Shown here piece by piece: positions 16,878 to 25,055 of a stretch of 34,116 bases of DNA. This DNA comes from CAMDWQ01 sp964497635 (lineage in GTDB: Bacteria; Omnitrophota; Gorgyraeia; 2-02-FULL-51-18). The number at the start of each line of letters is the position of its first letter. Position 1 is the stretch's first letter. The stretch spans positions 1 to 34,116 of the forward strand of contig CAZCDB010000010.1 in the NCBI GenBank assembly GCA_964497635.1, written 5' to 3'. Under the pieces are notes generated by a model that saw nothing but the letters and a program-made list of their open reading frames with translations, was not told the origin of the DNA and did not search any database. Made by a program: the position numbers and the translations under genes.

Positions 16878-17630
16878 ATGGATAGAACAAAGCAGAGAAT
16901 TGTCGCCACCATCGAAGCGCGTATGAATTCCAGTCGTTTGCCTGGCAAAATCCTTTTGCCGCTTGCAGGCAAACCTTCTCTTGAGCGGCTTGTCGAACGG
17001 GCACGAAAATCAAAAAAAGTGGATGAGGTGGTCGTTGCGACGACGGTCTCGGCTTCGGATGACGCGGTAGAGCAGTGGGCCCAAAAAGCCGGAGTCTCCA
17101 TATATCGGGGGAGCGAAGAGGATGTTCTGCTGCGTGTGCTGGAGGCTGCCAGAGCATATCGCGGGGATGTGATTGTGGAGCTTACCGGAGATTGCCCGCT
17201 CATCGATCCGACCATGATCGACTCTCTGATCGAAATGTATCAGAACTCTGATTTTGACTATGTCAGCAATGTCTTAGAGCGTACTTATCCCCGAGGTTGG
17301 GATGTTCAAGTGTTTGCCAGAAAAATTCTTGAAGAAGTCAATCTGTCCACCAATGATTTGGCTGACCGGGAAAATGTGTCTCTTTATATTTACGAGCATC
17401 CGGAACGTTTTAAACTTGGCGGGATGAAGGCGCCCAAAGAGCTTTATGGGCCCGATATTCGTATCTGTGTAGATACTTTGGAAGATTTTCAGTTGGTTGA
17501 GGCGGTTTATAACGCATTGTATTTTAAAAATTCTGATTTTACAGCTTATGACGTAATGGATTTTTTGAAAAAAAATCCCAAAGTGACCGCTTTAAATCAA
17601 AGAGTTGAACAGAAAAAGGTTCGGATATGA
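16878..17630 (+). CDS. SpsF-family cytidylyltransferase/nucleotidyltransferase
   Basis: A 250-residue GT-A-like nucleotidyltransferase. The signature RMNSSRLPGKIL (15-26) is the CMP-KDO synthetase-like nucleotide-binding loop as found in Bacillus SpsF. VVVATTVSASDD and IYRGSEEDVLLR follow, then the metal-site-like LTGDCPLIDP. In a pseudaminic cluster the activating enzyme is normally PseF of the NeuA type; here this SpsF-type enzyme holds that position. It would make CMP-nonulosonate. AAGGA precedes the ATG, and the gene ends in an ATGA overlap with the oxidoreductase. Confidence 0.83.
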   Translation: MDRTKQRIVATIEARMNSSRLPGKILLPLAGKPSLERLVERARKSKKVDEVVVATTVSASDDAVEQWAQKAGVSIYRGSEEDVLLRVLEAARAYRGDVIVELTGDCPLIDPTMIDSLIEMYQNSDFDYVSNVLERTYPRGWDVQVFARKILEEVNLSTNDLADRENVSLYIYEHPERFKLGGMKAPKELYGPDIRICVDTLEDFQLVEAVYNALYFKNSDFTAYDVMDFLKKNPKVTALNQRVEQKKVRI

Positions 17631-18652
17631 AAAAATACCGCGCGGCGATTGTTGGCTGCGGACGTATCGCCAGCCTTTTTGCCGAAGATAAAAAAAGAAA
17701 GGGTGTTGTGACACACGCCCAGGCGTATCTGGCAAATCCCCGAACAGAGCTTGTGGCCGCTTGTGACTTGGATGCGCAGCGGCTTAAAGTTTTTGGTCAA
17801 AAATGGGGTGTTAAAAATATTTATACGGATTTTAATGAGATGCTCGCCAAAGAAAAAATTGATTTTTTGAGTATTTGCACTTGGAATGCGACCCATGCGC
17901 CCCTTGTAGAAAGCGCTCTAAAGAATGGGGTCTCTGGCATCATTTGTGAGAAGCCTATCGCCGATACCCTGGTCAATGCTGATCGGATGATTCAAAGGTG
18001 CGCTTCAAAAAAAGTACCCCTTTTAATTAATTACACACGTCGTTATGTTCGGCTTTATCATCAAATCAAAACAATGATTGACCGAGGAGAGCTTGGAGAG
18101 ATTCAGGCGGTATCCTGCTACTACACCGCGGGGATTGTGAATACAGGCACCCATCTTTTTGATTTTTTAAGATTTCTGTTTGGCGAGGTCTCCTGGGTTT
18201 GGGCGGACCCGGCGAAAGCATTGGGATCTCAAGATAAGAGTTTCAGCGGGCATCTTTTTTTTAAAAAAGGTTTTGGTTGTTCGCTGACAGCCTTGGATGT
18301 GCAGAGTTTTTTGATGTTTGAAGCGGATATTTATGGAACAAAAAAAAGAGTTCGATTAATAGACAGCGGGCAGGGCGCCCTGATATGGGATGCAGTCCCA
18401 CATCCATCGTTCTCGGGGTATCGTGCTTTGAGGCAGGTCAAAACCTTAAAAGGGGATCTTGGTGAAGGGCTTCCCGGCTTGATTGAAAATCTTGTAAAAG
18501 CGGTTGAAAAAAAAGAAGCTCCGCTTTGTTCTGGGGTAGACGGCCGTGCAAGCCTTGAGATTGCGGCGGCCTTTCATTTGTCTAGTGCCAGCAAAGGAAA
18601 AATGGTAACGCTTCCTTTGAAAAAAAGAAATTTGCAACTCATTTCAAAATAA
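17627..18652 (+). CDS. Gfo/Idh/MocA-family oxidoreductase
   Basis: A 341-residue NAD(P)-dependent sugar oxidoreductase. The nucleotide-binding motif is IVGCGRIASLF (about 7-17), AACDLDAQRL follows strand 2, and the catalytic lysine is in IICEKPIAD (about residue 104). The THLFDFLRFLFG segment carries the usual His-Asp pair of this family. It is full length, unlike the compressed paralogue at 3597-4589, to which it is only distantly similar. ATGA coupling to the SpsF-type gene suggests a role in making or modifying the same nonulosonate or its precursor. Members in legionaminic-type loci are known, but the substrate is not clear here. Confidence 0.83.
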   Translation: MKKYRAAIVGCGRIASLFAEDKKRKGVVTHAQAYLANPRTELVAACDLDAQRLKVFGQKWGVKNIYTDFNEMLAKEKIDFLSICTWNATHAPLVESALKNGVSGIICEKPIADTLVNADRMIQRCASKKVPLLINYTRRYVRLYHQIKTMIDRGELGEIQAVSCYYTAGIVNTGTHLFDFLRFLFGEVSWVWADPAKALGSQDKSFSGHLFFKKGFGCSLTALDVQSFLMFEADIYGTKKRVRLIDSGQGALIWDAVPHPSFSGYRALRQVKTLKGDLGEGLPGLIENLVKAVEKKEAPLCSGVDGRASLEIAAAFHLSSASKGKMVTLPLKKRNLQLISK

Positions 18653-18682
18653 TAGACGGTTTTAAAAATAAGGGTGGTGTTT

Positions 18683-19837
18683 ATGAAGAGGATTGCCTAT
18701 TGCAAACGCTGCGTGATGCCGGAGACCAAGCCCGATCTTTTTATCGATGATCAGGGAGTGTGTAATGCTTGCCGCAGTTATGAAAACCGAAAAACGATCG
18801 ATTGGGATAAACGCTATCAGGAGCTTAAAGAAGTGTGCGCTCGGTACAAGCAAAAATCTCCGGGCAAGTGGGATTGTATTGTTCCGATCAGCGGCGGCAA
18901 AGATAGCACGTATCAGCTGATCAGAGTTTTACAGTTAGGAATGAAGCCCCTCTGCGTGAATGCCCGCACTTGCGATCTTTCACCTATTGGAAGACAGAAT
19001 TTAGAAAACATTAAAGCTCTAGGTGTTGACTGCATCGAGTTCTGCCCCAACCCGATTGTTCGTCGGAAACTGAATAAGATCGCGTTGACACAGGTGGGGG
19101 ATATTGGTTGGCCTGAGCACGTTGGTATTTTTACAACGCCTGTACGCATGGCTGTTCAATTTAAAATCCCATTTATTATTTGGGGTGAAAATTCTCAGGA
19201 TGAGTATGGCGGGCCAGCTGCTGCGGCCCAAAACTCAGTGCTGGATCGCCGCTGGCTTGAAGAGTTTGGTGGGCTTTTGGGCTTGAGGGTGACAGACATG
19301 GTGGGTCTGGACGGCATCACCGAGCAGGATATGCTGCCTTATACTTATCCATCAGACCAGGAGCTGAAAGAAGTCGGGGTGACAGGTATTTTTCTTGGTT
19401 ATTATTTGCCATGGGATGGCATTGTAAACGCACTTTTGTCCCAGGCATTTGGCATGGAGACTTATCCATTTCCTATTGAGGGAACGATGCTCAGTTATGA
19501 CAAAATGGACAATCACCAGCATGGCATCCATGATTATTTTAAATTTCTCAAGTTTGGTTTTGCTCGTGCGACTGACCAAGCGTGTTTGCATATCCGCCGT
19601 GGAAGGATTACACGCGAAGATGGGCTTGAGATTGTAAAACAGCGTGACGGAAAGTTTCCCTGGACGTATTTAGGCAAACCTTTGAAAGATATTCTGGATC
19701 CTCTGGGTCTTTCTGTTGAAGAGTTTGTAAAAATCTGCGATCGTTTTACAAACAAGAAGATATTTATCGTCGATGCGCAGGGCAATCTCGTTAAAGATCG
19801 GCATGGCAATCTGACAAAGGTGCAATACGACAACTAA
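18683..19837 (+). CDS. N-acetyl sugar amidotransferase, WbpG/PseA/LegA family (copy A)
   Basis: A 384-residue ATP-dependent amidotransferase of the adenine nucleotide alpha-hydrolase (PP-loop) fold, predicted to convert an N-acetyl group of a nucleotide sugar to an acetamidino group. It has a zinc-knuckle-like set C7, C10, C27, C30, then the PP-loop SGGKDS (70-75). Later WGENSQDEYGG and the C-terminal GRITREDGL segments are typical of the family. ATG 18683 is preferred over GTG 18674 because AAGGGTGG lies just upstream. It is followed without a gap by HisH and HisF homologues, the glutaminase and ammonia channel partners known for WbpG in Pseudomonas aeruginosa O5. Confidence 0.88.
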   Translation: MKRIAYCKRCVMPETKPDLFIDDQGVCNACRSYENRKTIDWDKRYQELKEVCARYKQKSPGKWDCIVPISGGKDSTYQLIRVLQLGMKPLCVNARTCDLSPIGRQNLENIKALGVDCIEFCPNPIVRRKLNKIALTQVGDIGWPEHVGIFTTPVRMAVQFKIPFIIWGENSQDEYGGPAAAAQNSVLDRRWLEEFGGLLGLRVTDMVGLDGITEQDMLPYTYPSDQELKEVGVTGIFLGYYLPWDGIVNALLSQAFGMETYPFPIEGTMLSYDKMDNHQHGIHDYFKFLKFGFARATDQACLHIRRGRITREDGLEIVKQRDGKFPWTYLGKPLKDILDPLGLSVEEFVKICDRFTNKKIFIVDAQGNLVKDRHGNLTKVQYDN

Positions 19838-20470
19838 ATGAAAACGCTTGTGATCGATTATGACATGGGAAATCTCAACTCGGTGCGCCGCATGCTGGAG
19901 CATTGTGGGGCCGAAGTTCACATCTCTTCGGATCCTGCCAGCTTGAAGGGTGCCGAGCGTATTGTGTTGCCGGGCGTCGGCGCATTTTCAGACGCCATGA
20001 AATCGCTTCACCAGAAAGGGTTGTATCAGGAAATCGTCCAGATAGCTAAAACCGGCATCCCTTTTCTTGGGATATGTCTGGGGATGCAGATTTTGGCGGA
20101 TCGGGGTTTTGAGGGGGGTGAATGTCCTGGTCTAGGACTGATCAAGGGTCAGGTCAGACGCTTTGAGCTGCCAAAAAATTTGCGTGTCCCTCACATGGGG
20201 TGGAATGAGGTCTGGTCCAAATCCCAAGATCCAATTCTTGAAAATATACAGGATGGTTCTGATTTTTATTTTGTTCACAGCTACCGTTTTATTCCAGACT
20301 CTCAGAGCAATGTGCTAACAGAAACGCCGTACGGTGAACGGTTTGCATCCATGGTGTTTCAGGAAAATATCTATGGCGCTCAGTTTCATCCTGAAAAAAG
20401 CTCTAAGACTGGAATGCAGCTACTTAAAAATTTTTTGAAATTGAAGGTCAGGAGTTCGGCCCATGCTTAA
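19838..20470 (+). CDS. hisH: HisH-type glutamine amidotransferase subunit (glutaminase for sugar amidation)
   Basis: A 210-residue class I glutamine amidotransferase that releases ammonia from glutamine. The catalytic triad is visible: C80 in GICLGMQ, H184 and E186 in FHPEKSS. The start, VIDYDMGNLNSV, and the oxyanion segment PGVGAF are standard HisH. Its ATG follows the amidotransferase stop directly. No other histidine biosynthesis genes are present and the partner HisF has lost a cyclase residue, so this is the polysaccharide-type paralogue (HisH2), not the histidine enzyme. It should supply ammonia to one or both WbpG-type proteins next to it. Confidence 0.9.
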   Translation: MKTLVIDYDMGNLNSVRRMLEHCGAEVHISSDPASLKGAERIVLPGVGAFSDAMKSLHQKGLYQEIVQIAKTGIPFLGICLGMQILADRGFEGGECPGLGLIKGQVRRFELPKNLRVPHMGWNEVWSKSQDPILENIQDGSDFYFVHSYRFIPDSQSNVLTETPYGERFASMVFQENIYGAQFHPEKSSKTGMQLLKNFLKLKVRSSAHA

Positions 20471-21221
20471 AGTCAGGGTGATTCCGACAATGCTGTGGAA
20501 AAATGTGGGTTTGGTCAAGGGTTTGCGTTTTAACAGTTGGCGCCGTACGGGTTCTGTGATGCAGGCGATCAAAGTTTACAACATGCGAGATGTCGACGAG
20601 CTAATTTTGGTCGATATCACGGCTACCAGTGAAAATCGTGAACCTGATTTCCAAAGCCTTGAAGATTTTGCAGCCGAATGTTTTGTGCCTTTGACCGTCG
20701 GTGGCGGGGTAAAGACGCTCTCTCATATCCGCCAGCTACTTCGCTCAGGGGCGGATAAGATTTGCATCAATACGGCTGCATATGAAAATCCGGAATTTAT
20801 TCGGGAAGCTGCGAGCCGCTTTGGTTCTCAGTGCATTGTTGGTAGCATTGATGCTAAGCGCTCCGAAGACGGACGGTACTTTTGTTATCACCACTCGGGA
20901 GCCCAGTCGGCTGATGTGGAGGTAGTCGAGTGGGCGCGACGACTGGAAGCTTTGGGTGCGGGTGAGATTTTGATTACATCCATCGATCGAGATGGATCGA
21001 TGGAAGGTTATGATCTGGATCTTGTGCGACAAGTGACAAGCAATGTGTCCGTGCCAGTTATCGCCTCTGGCGGAGCCGGCAATTATTCGCATATGCTTCA
21101 GGTTTTAAAAGAAACGACAGCTTCGGCGGTCGCCGCGGCGAGCATTTTTCATTTTACTGAGCAGACTCCGCTGGAAGCCAAGAATTTCTTGGCCTCCGAA
21201 GGCGTCAAGGTGAGGTCATGA
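20463..21221 (+). CDS. hisF: HisF-like subunit (polysaccharide-locus paralogue, cyclase Asp lost)
   Basis: A 252-residue (beta/alpha)8-barrel protein of the HisA/HisF family. LVDITAT (49-55), VGGGVK (79-84), IDAKR (129-133), and SIDRDGSMEGYD all match. The conserved general acid D11 of histidine HisF is L11 here (PTMLWKN), while D130 is kept. That fits HisF2 proteins of O-antigen loci, which serve as an ammonia conduit rather than an imidazole-glycerol-phosphate cyclase. The start overlaps hisH by eight bases and the end overlaps the second amidotransferase as ATGA, so three or four of these proteins are translationally coupled. Confidence 0.9.
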   Translation: MLKVRVIPTMLWKNVGLVKGLRFNSWRRTGSVMQAIKVYNMRDVDELILVDITATSENREPDFQSLEDFAAECFVPLTVGGGVKTLSHIRQLLRSGADKICINTAAYENPEFIREAASRFGSQCIVGSIDAKRSEDGRYFCYHHSGAQSADVEVVEWARRLEALGAGEILITSIDRDGSMEGYDLDLVRQVTSNVSVPVIASGGAGNYSHMLQVLKETTASAVAAASIFHFTEQTPLEAKNFLASEGVKVRS

Positions 21222-22381
21222 CGATATCAAAGATTAACAACAAACCCAAGGCTGCCTACTACGGTAGCGGCCCGTTTCAGGTGCTCAAGCACTGCAGTCG
21301 ATGCTGGCTTCCCGACACGCAGGAGGGAAGCTCTTTTGATGAAATGGGAATGTGCCCCCCTTGTCAATCGTCGGAGCAGAAAATGCACATTAACTGGCAA
21401 GAGAGAAGAAAGATTTTTGAAAAACTTTTGGAAAAGGCTCGGAGCAAGGCCGCCAAGCGAAGCACTTACGACGTGATGGTGCCGATCAGTGGCGGAAAAG
21501 ATAGCTGTTTTCAGCTTCATATCCTTAAGAAAATGTATAACATGAATGTTTTGGCCACAACCTTTAGCCACAACTGGTACACGGAGACAGGCAAAGAAAA
21601 TCTTCGCAATATCCTTGAGAAGCTAAACATTGATCACATCATGCTGACGCCCAACAGTGCTTCTATCGCCAAAATTGCCCGCGAGTCGCTCTATCAGATC
21701 GGCGATTCTTGCTGGCATTGCCACTCGGGTGTTGGGGCGTTTCCCTTGCAGATGGCAGTGAAGTTTAGGATACCTTTGGTGGTGTGGGGGGAGTCGCTGT
21801 CTGAGAGTGATGGTCGGGCAACCTATGCCAAGCCTGTTCAATTTGACCGAGATTATTTTACAAAAATCTCCGCTAAAAAAACACCCGAAGAGATGATGAC
21901 AGCTCGCAGTGGATTAAGACGAGAGGATATGTTGCCCTATCAAAATCCCACGCATCAAGAAATGAAAAAAGCCGGTGTTGAGGGAATTCACTTGGGGGAT
22001 TACTTTTTCTGGGATGAGATGCGTCAGGTGGAGTTTGTTAAAAAGGAATACGGTTGGAAAGAAGACTATGTCGAGGGTACTTACAAAGGTTATAAGAGCG
22101 TGGAATGTCGGATGGCGGGCGTTCATGATTACGCCAAATTCATCAAGCGCGGCTTTGGAAGAACGACGGACCAGGCCAGCGAGGATGTGCGTCAGGGACT
22201 GATGACCAAAGACGAGGCAAAAAAACTGATTGCCAATCTTGATGGCGAGCGGCCGGATGCACTCGACTACTATCTTAAGATCACCGGTTTCACCGAAAAA
22301 GAATTTCACGAAATCCTCGAAGGGATGCGTGAGGGAAGCGCTAAAAATTTACCCAAGTTTAAGGAAGCGCCCAAATCATGA
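21218..22381 (+). CDS. N-acetyl sugar amidotransferase, WbpG/PseA/LegA family (copy B)
   Basis: A 387-residue second member of the WbpG family, clearly diverged from copy A. It has the same layout: C26, C29, C46, C49, then the PP-loop SGGKDS (91-96), WGESLSESDGRA in place of WGENSQDEYGG, and the conserved MAGVHDYAKFIKRGFGR segment (copy A has HGIHDYFKFLKFGFAR). An N-terminal extension of about 19 residues precedes the first cysteine. All recognisable motifs are intact, so I see no decay. It begins in an ATGA overlap with hisF and ends in another with the amidase. It probably amidinates a different position or sugar than copy A. Confidence 0.87.
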   Translation: MTISKINNKPKAAYYGSGPFQVLKHCSRCWLPDTQEGSSFDEMGMCPPCQSSEQKMHINWQERRKIFEKLLEKARSKAAKRSTYDVMVPISGGKDSCFQLHILKKMYNMNVLATTFSHNWYTETGKENLRNILEKLNIDHIMLTPNSASIAKIARESLYQIGDSCWHCHSGVGAFPLQMAVKFRIPLVVWGESLSESDGRATYAKPVQFDRDYFTKISAKKTPEEMMTARSGLRREDMLPYQNPTHQEMKKAGVEGIHLGDYFFWDEMRQVEFVKKEYGWKEDYVEGTYKGYKSVECRMAGVHDYAKFIKRGFGRTTDQASEDVRQGLMTKDEAKKLIANLDGERPDALDYYLKITGFTEKEFHEILEGMREGSAKNLPKFKEAPKS

Positions 22382-23751
22382 TGGATTTACGGGAACTAAC
22401 CATCTCAGAGTTTATCCGGGTCACTCAGTCCGGAAAAATCTCGCTGACGGATTTTTATAAGGAACTTCTTTCTTTTATTCAAAAAAAAGATAGTTCTTTG
22501 CAAGCCTTTGAAGCGTTTGATCCAAACCTTGTGATAAAAAGGGCGGCTGCGATTGAAAAAGCTGTGCATAAGGATAGTTTTTATGGACGTCTTTGCGGCG
22601 TGCCGATTGCCGTAAAAGATGTCATTAATACGCTGGAATTGCCAACGGCCCGTGGCAGTGCCTACTGGAAAGGCTTCCAGGCAGGCAATAATGCGCGGGT
22701 AGTGGATGAGATGCTCCGTGAAGGTGCGGTCAGTTTAGGTAAAACAGTCACCGCCGAGCTTGCCGTCCATCATCCCGGCAAGACAAAAAATCCACATAAT
22801 TTTAAGTATACTCCCGGAACTTCTTCGATGGGTTCTGCCGTCGCGGTTAGCGCGGGCATGGCTTTGGCGGCGCTGGGAACGCAGACCGGGTCATCGATTA
22901 TCCGTCCGGCGAGCTATACCGGAGTTTTTGGTTTTAAACCTTCCTACGGCGTGATTCCACGGACTGGTGTTTTGAAAACCACGGATACGTTGGATCATGT
23001 TGGTTTTTTTGCCAATCACATTGAAGATATTCATCTACTTTTTGATACGCTGCGGGTGCGGGGGAGTAACTACCCTGTCAGCGACAAGCTTTTGTCTGAA
23101 CGCGCCCAAGTCGCGACCCCAATAAAAATTGGGATTTTACGTCCGCAGTATTTATGGAGAAATTATAAGGATTATGTCCAAAAAGCATTCGATGGCCTGA
23201 TTGGGGATTTATCGCGTGACGCAGGACTTCGTGTTGAGGAGATTGTCGACAAGGGCTGGTTTGATGCCAGTCATCAGATTCACGCGACGCTCTACGATAA
23301 GAATTTATCTTACTATTTTAAAAAAGAAAGCGCGGACCGCAAAGTGATCAGTTCAACGCTAGCCTCGATGGTGGATCATGGAAACTCCATCAGTGTGGCT
23401 GAGTTTCAACAGGCGCTGGCAGATCAGGAGAGGATGCAGCGTGAATTTGACGAGCTTTTTCACTCCTACGATCTTATGTTGACGCCTTCTACGGCCAACA
23501 TCGCTCCTTTGCGGGATCCTTATAAGGAAACAGAGGATACGGGCCTCATCTGGTCGCTTTTAGGCGTTCCTTCCTTGAATGTTCCTGTGTTTAAGGGACC
23601 GGATCAAATGCCCTTTGGGTTGCAAGTAATCGGTGTTAAATACAGCGATTATCGTATTTTGTCAGCCGTGTCGGAGCTGTGTCGAAAAAAATTATTACAT
23701 CCCCAATCAGGGGTATTCAAAAAAATTCAAATGGAGGGCTCTGTTCGATGA
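22378..23751 (+). CDS. Amidase-signature family hydrolase
   Basis: A 457-residue member of the amidase signature family, which hydrolyses or transfers amide bonds through a Lys-cisSer-Ser triad. The residues are visible: K80 in AVKD, S149 in GTSSMGS (usual GGSSGGS), and S173 in TQTGSSIIRP (usual TDTGGSIR). FGFKPSYG follows as expected. The glycine-rich loop is more variable than usual, but the triad is complete. It is not a GatA, as no GatB or GatC is near. It is coupled to amidotransferase B and to the DegT gene by ATGA overlaps, so it presumably acts on the same glycan precursor. Its substrate is unknown. Confidence 0.85.
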   Translation: MMDLRELTISEFIRVTQSGKISLTDFYKELLSFIQKKDSSLQAFEAFDPNLVIKRAAAIEKAVHKDSFYGRLCGVPIAVKDVINTLELPTARGSAYWKGFQAGNNARVVDEMLREGAVSLGKTVTAELAVHHPGKTKNPHNFKYTPGTSSMGSAVAVSAGMALAALGTQTGSSIIRPASYTGVFGFKPSYGVIPRTGVLKTTDTLDHVGFFANHIEDIHLLFDTLRVRGSNYPVSDKLLSERAQVATPIKIGILRPQYLWRNYKDYVQKAFDGLIGDLSRDAGLRVEEIVDKGWFDASHQIHATLYDKNLSYYFKKESADRKVISSTLASMVDHGNSISVAEFQQALADQERMQREFDELFHSYDLMLTPSTANIAPLRDPYKETEDTGLIWSLLGVPSLNVPVFKGPDQMPFGLQVIGVKYSDYRILSAVSELCRKKLLHPQSGVFKKIQMEGSVR

Positions 23752-25055
23752 GTGTTCTAGCAATTTTGGGTGGGGACAAGATCCGAAAAAATCCTTTTCC
23801 GGCGAGTCCTGTGATCGGCAAGGAAGAGCGAAAACACGTCAACGAGGTCTTGGATTCAGGCAAATTATCAGGATTTGTTGCTCAGCTGGGGGATCATTTT
23901 TTGGGTGGCCCTAAGGTGAAGGCTCTGGAGGGCCTGTTTCAAGAATACTTTGATGTGCCATATGCGGTTTCGGCCAACTCTGCGACAGCAGGTCTCCACA
24001 TGGCGATCGCATCGGCAGGAATTGGTCCTGGCGATGAAGTGATTGTGACGCCTTATACCATGAGCGCCTCGGCGGCGGCAATTCTTATGGCCCACGCCAT
24101 CCCTATTTTTGCTGATATCGATGAAAAAACATTTTGTATTAACCCCGCTGAAATAGAAAAAAAGATCACGCCTTTCACCAAAGCTATTCTTGTAGTCCAT
24201 CTTTTTGGACAGTCAGCGGACATGGACCGAATTATGGCAATCGCTAAAAAAAATAAATTATTGGTGATTGAGGACGTGGCACAAGCCCCTGGTGCTACTT
24301 ACAAAAAAAGATACCTGGGCACCATCGGCGATGCCGGCGTTTTTAGCCTTAATCAACACAAAACCATCACGACCGGAGAAGGCGGCATGCTCGTCACCAA
24401 AAATAAAGTTATTGCCGAGAAGTCTCGCTTGATTCGTAATCACGGCGAGGTGATCGTGGGTCGTGAGGGAAGGCAAGACATTGTCAATACGCTTGGATGG
24501 AATTATCGGATGACAGAGCTTGAGGCAGCGGTCGGGATTGGTCAGTTTGGCAGGCTTAATTTTTTGACCGACTACCGCATTGAGCTTGTCAATCGACTGA
24601 CAGACAGGCTGAAGTCTCATGCTTTTCCTGGGATAACACTGCCTTATGTGAGACCGGAAAATAAGCACGTCTATTTTACTTATGCCATGCGATTTAATGC
24701 AGCGCTTGTGGGGGTGCGTCGTGAAACATTTGTCAAAGCGGTCAATGCGGAGGGTATCCCTCTGGGTCAAGGCTATGTAGAGCCCATTTACCTTGAGCCT
24801 CTTTACCAAAAAAAAATTGTTTATGGAGATAAGGGTTGCCCGTTTACCTGTGGGTTTTACAAGGGAAAGCCAGATTACTCGAAGGGATTATGTCCTGTGA
24901 CCGAGCGGCTTTATGAAAAAGAAATGCTTGTGACAGCGCTTTGCCGATACCCGGTTAAAAAAAGAGACATCGACGATATTGTACGCGCATTTAAAAAGAT
25001 TTTTGATCACCTGGATGATCTTAAAGAGTACGAAAAGAATGAGGGCCAAAAATAA
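23748..25055 (+). CDS. DegT/DnrJ/EryC1/StrS-family PLP aminotransferase
   Basis: A 435-residue sugar aminotransferase. It shows SANSATAGLHMA (75-86), GPGDEVIVTPYT, VHLFGQSADMD (150-160), IEDVAQAPGA, and PLP lysine K205 in SLNQHKTITTGEGG. It is longer than the usual 370-400 residues because of an insertion near residues 355-385 containing four cysteines or nearby cysteines (GCPFTCGFYKG, LCPVTE). I chose ATG 23748, which overlaps the amidase stop as ATGA; a 23-residue upstream extension would lie wholly inside the amidase. It likely installs an amino group that later carries the acetyl or acetamidino group. WbpE-like activity is one option. Confidence 0.86.
   Translation: MSVLAILGGDKIRKNPFPASPVIGKEERKHVNEVLDSGKLSGFVAQLGDHFLGGPKVKALEGLFQEYFDVPYAVSANSATAGLHMAIASAGIGPGDEVIVTPYTMSASAAAILMAHAIPIFADIDEKTFCINPAEIEKKITPFTKAILVVHLFGQSADMDRIMAIAKKNKLLVIEDVAQAPGATYKKRYLGTIGDAGVFSLNQHKTITTGEGGMLVTKNKVIAEKSRLIRNHGEVIVGREGRQDIVNTLGWNYRMTELEAAVGIGQFGRLNFLTDYRIELVNRLTDRLKSHAFPGITLPYVRPENKHVYFTYAMRFNAALVGVRRETFVKAVNAEGIPLGQGYVEPIYLEPLYQKKIVYGDKGCPFTCGFYKGKPDYSKGLCPVTERLYEKEMLVTALCRYPVKKRDIDDIVRAFKKIFDHLDDLKEYEKNEGQK

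Noticed and set aside
19838..21221. HisH and HisF as part of a histidine biosynthesis operon
   Set aside because: No other his genes are near, HisF lacks the D11 position, and both are coupled to sugar amidotransferases.
22378..23751. GatA subunit of Asp/Glu-tRNA amidotransferase
   Set aside because: No GatB or GatC nearby, the glycine-rich motif differs (GTSSMGS), and all neighbours are sugar-nucleotide genes.
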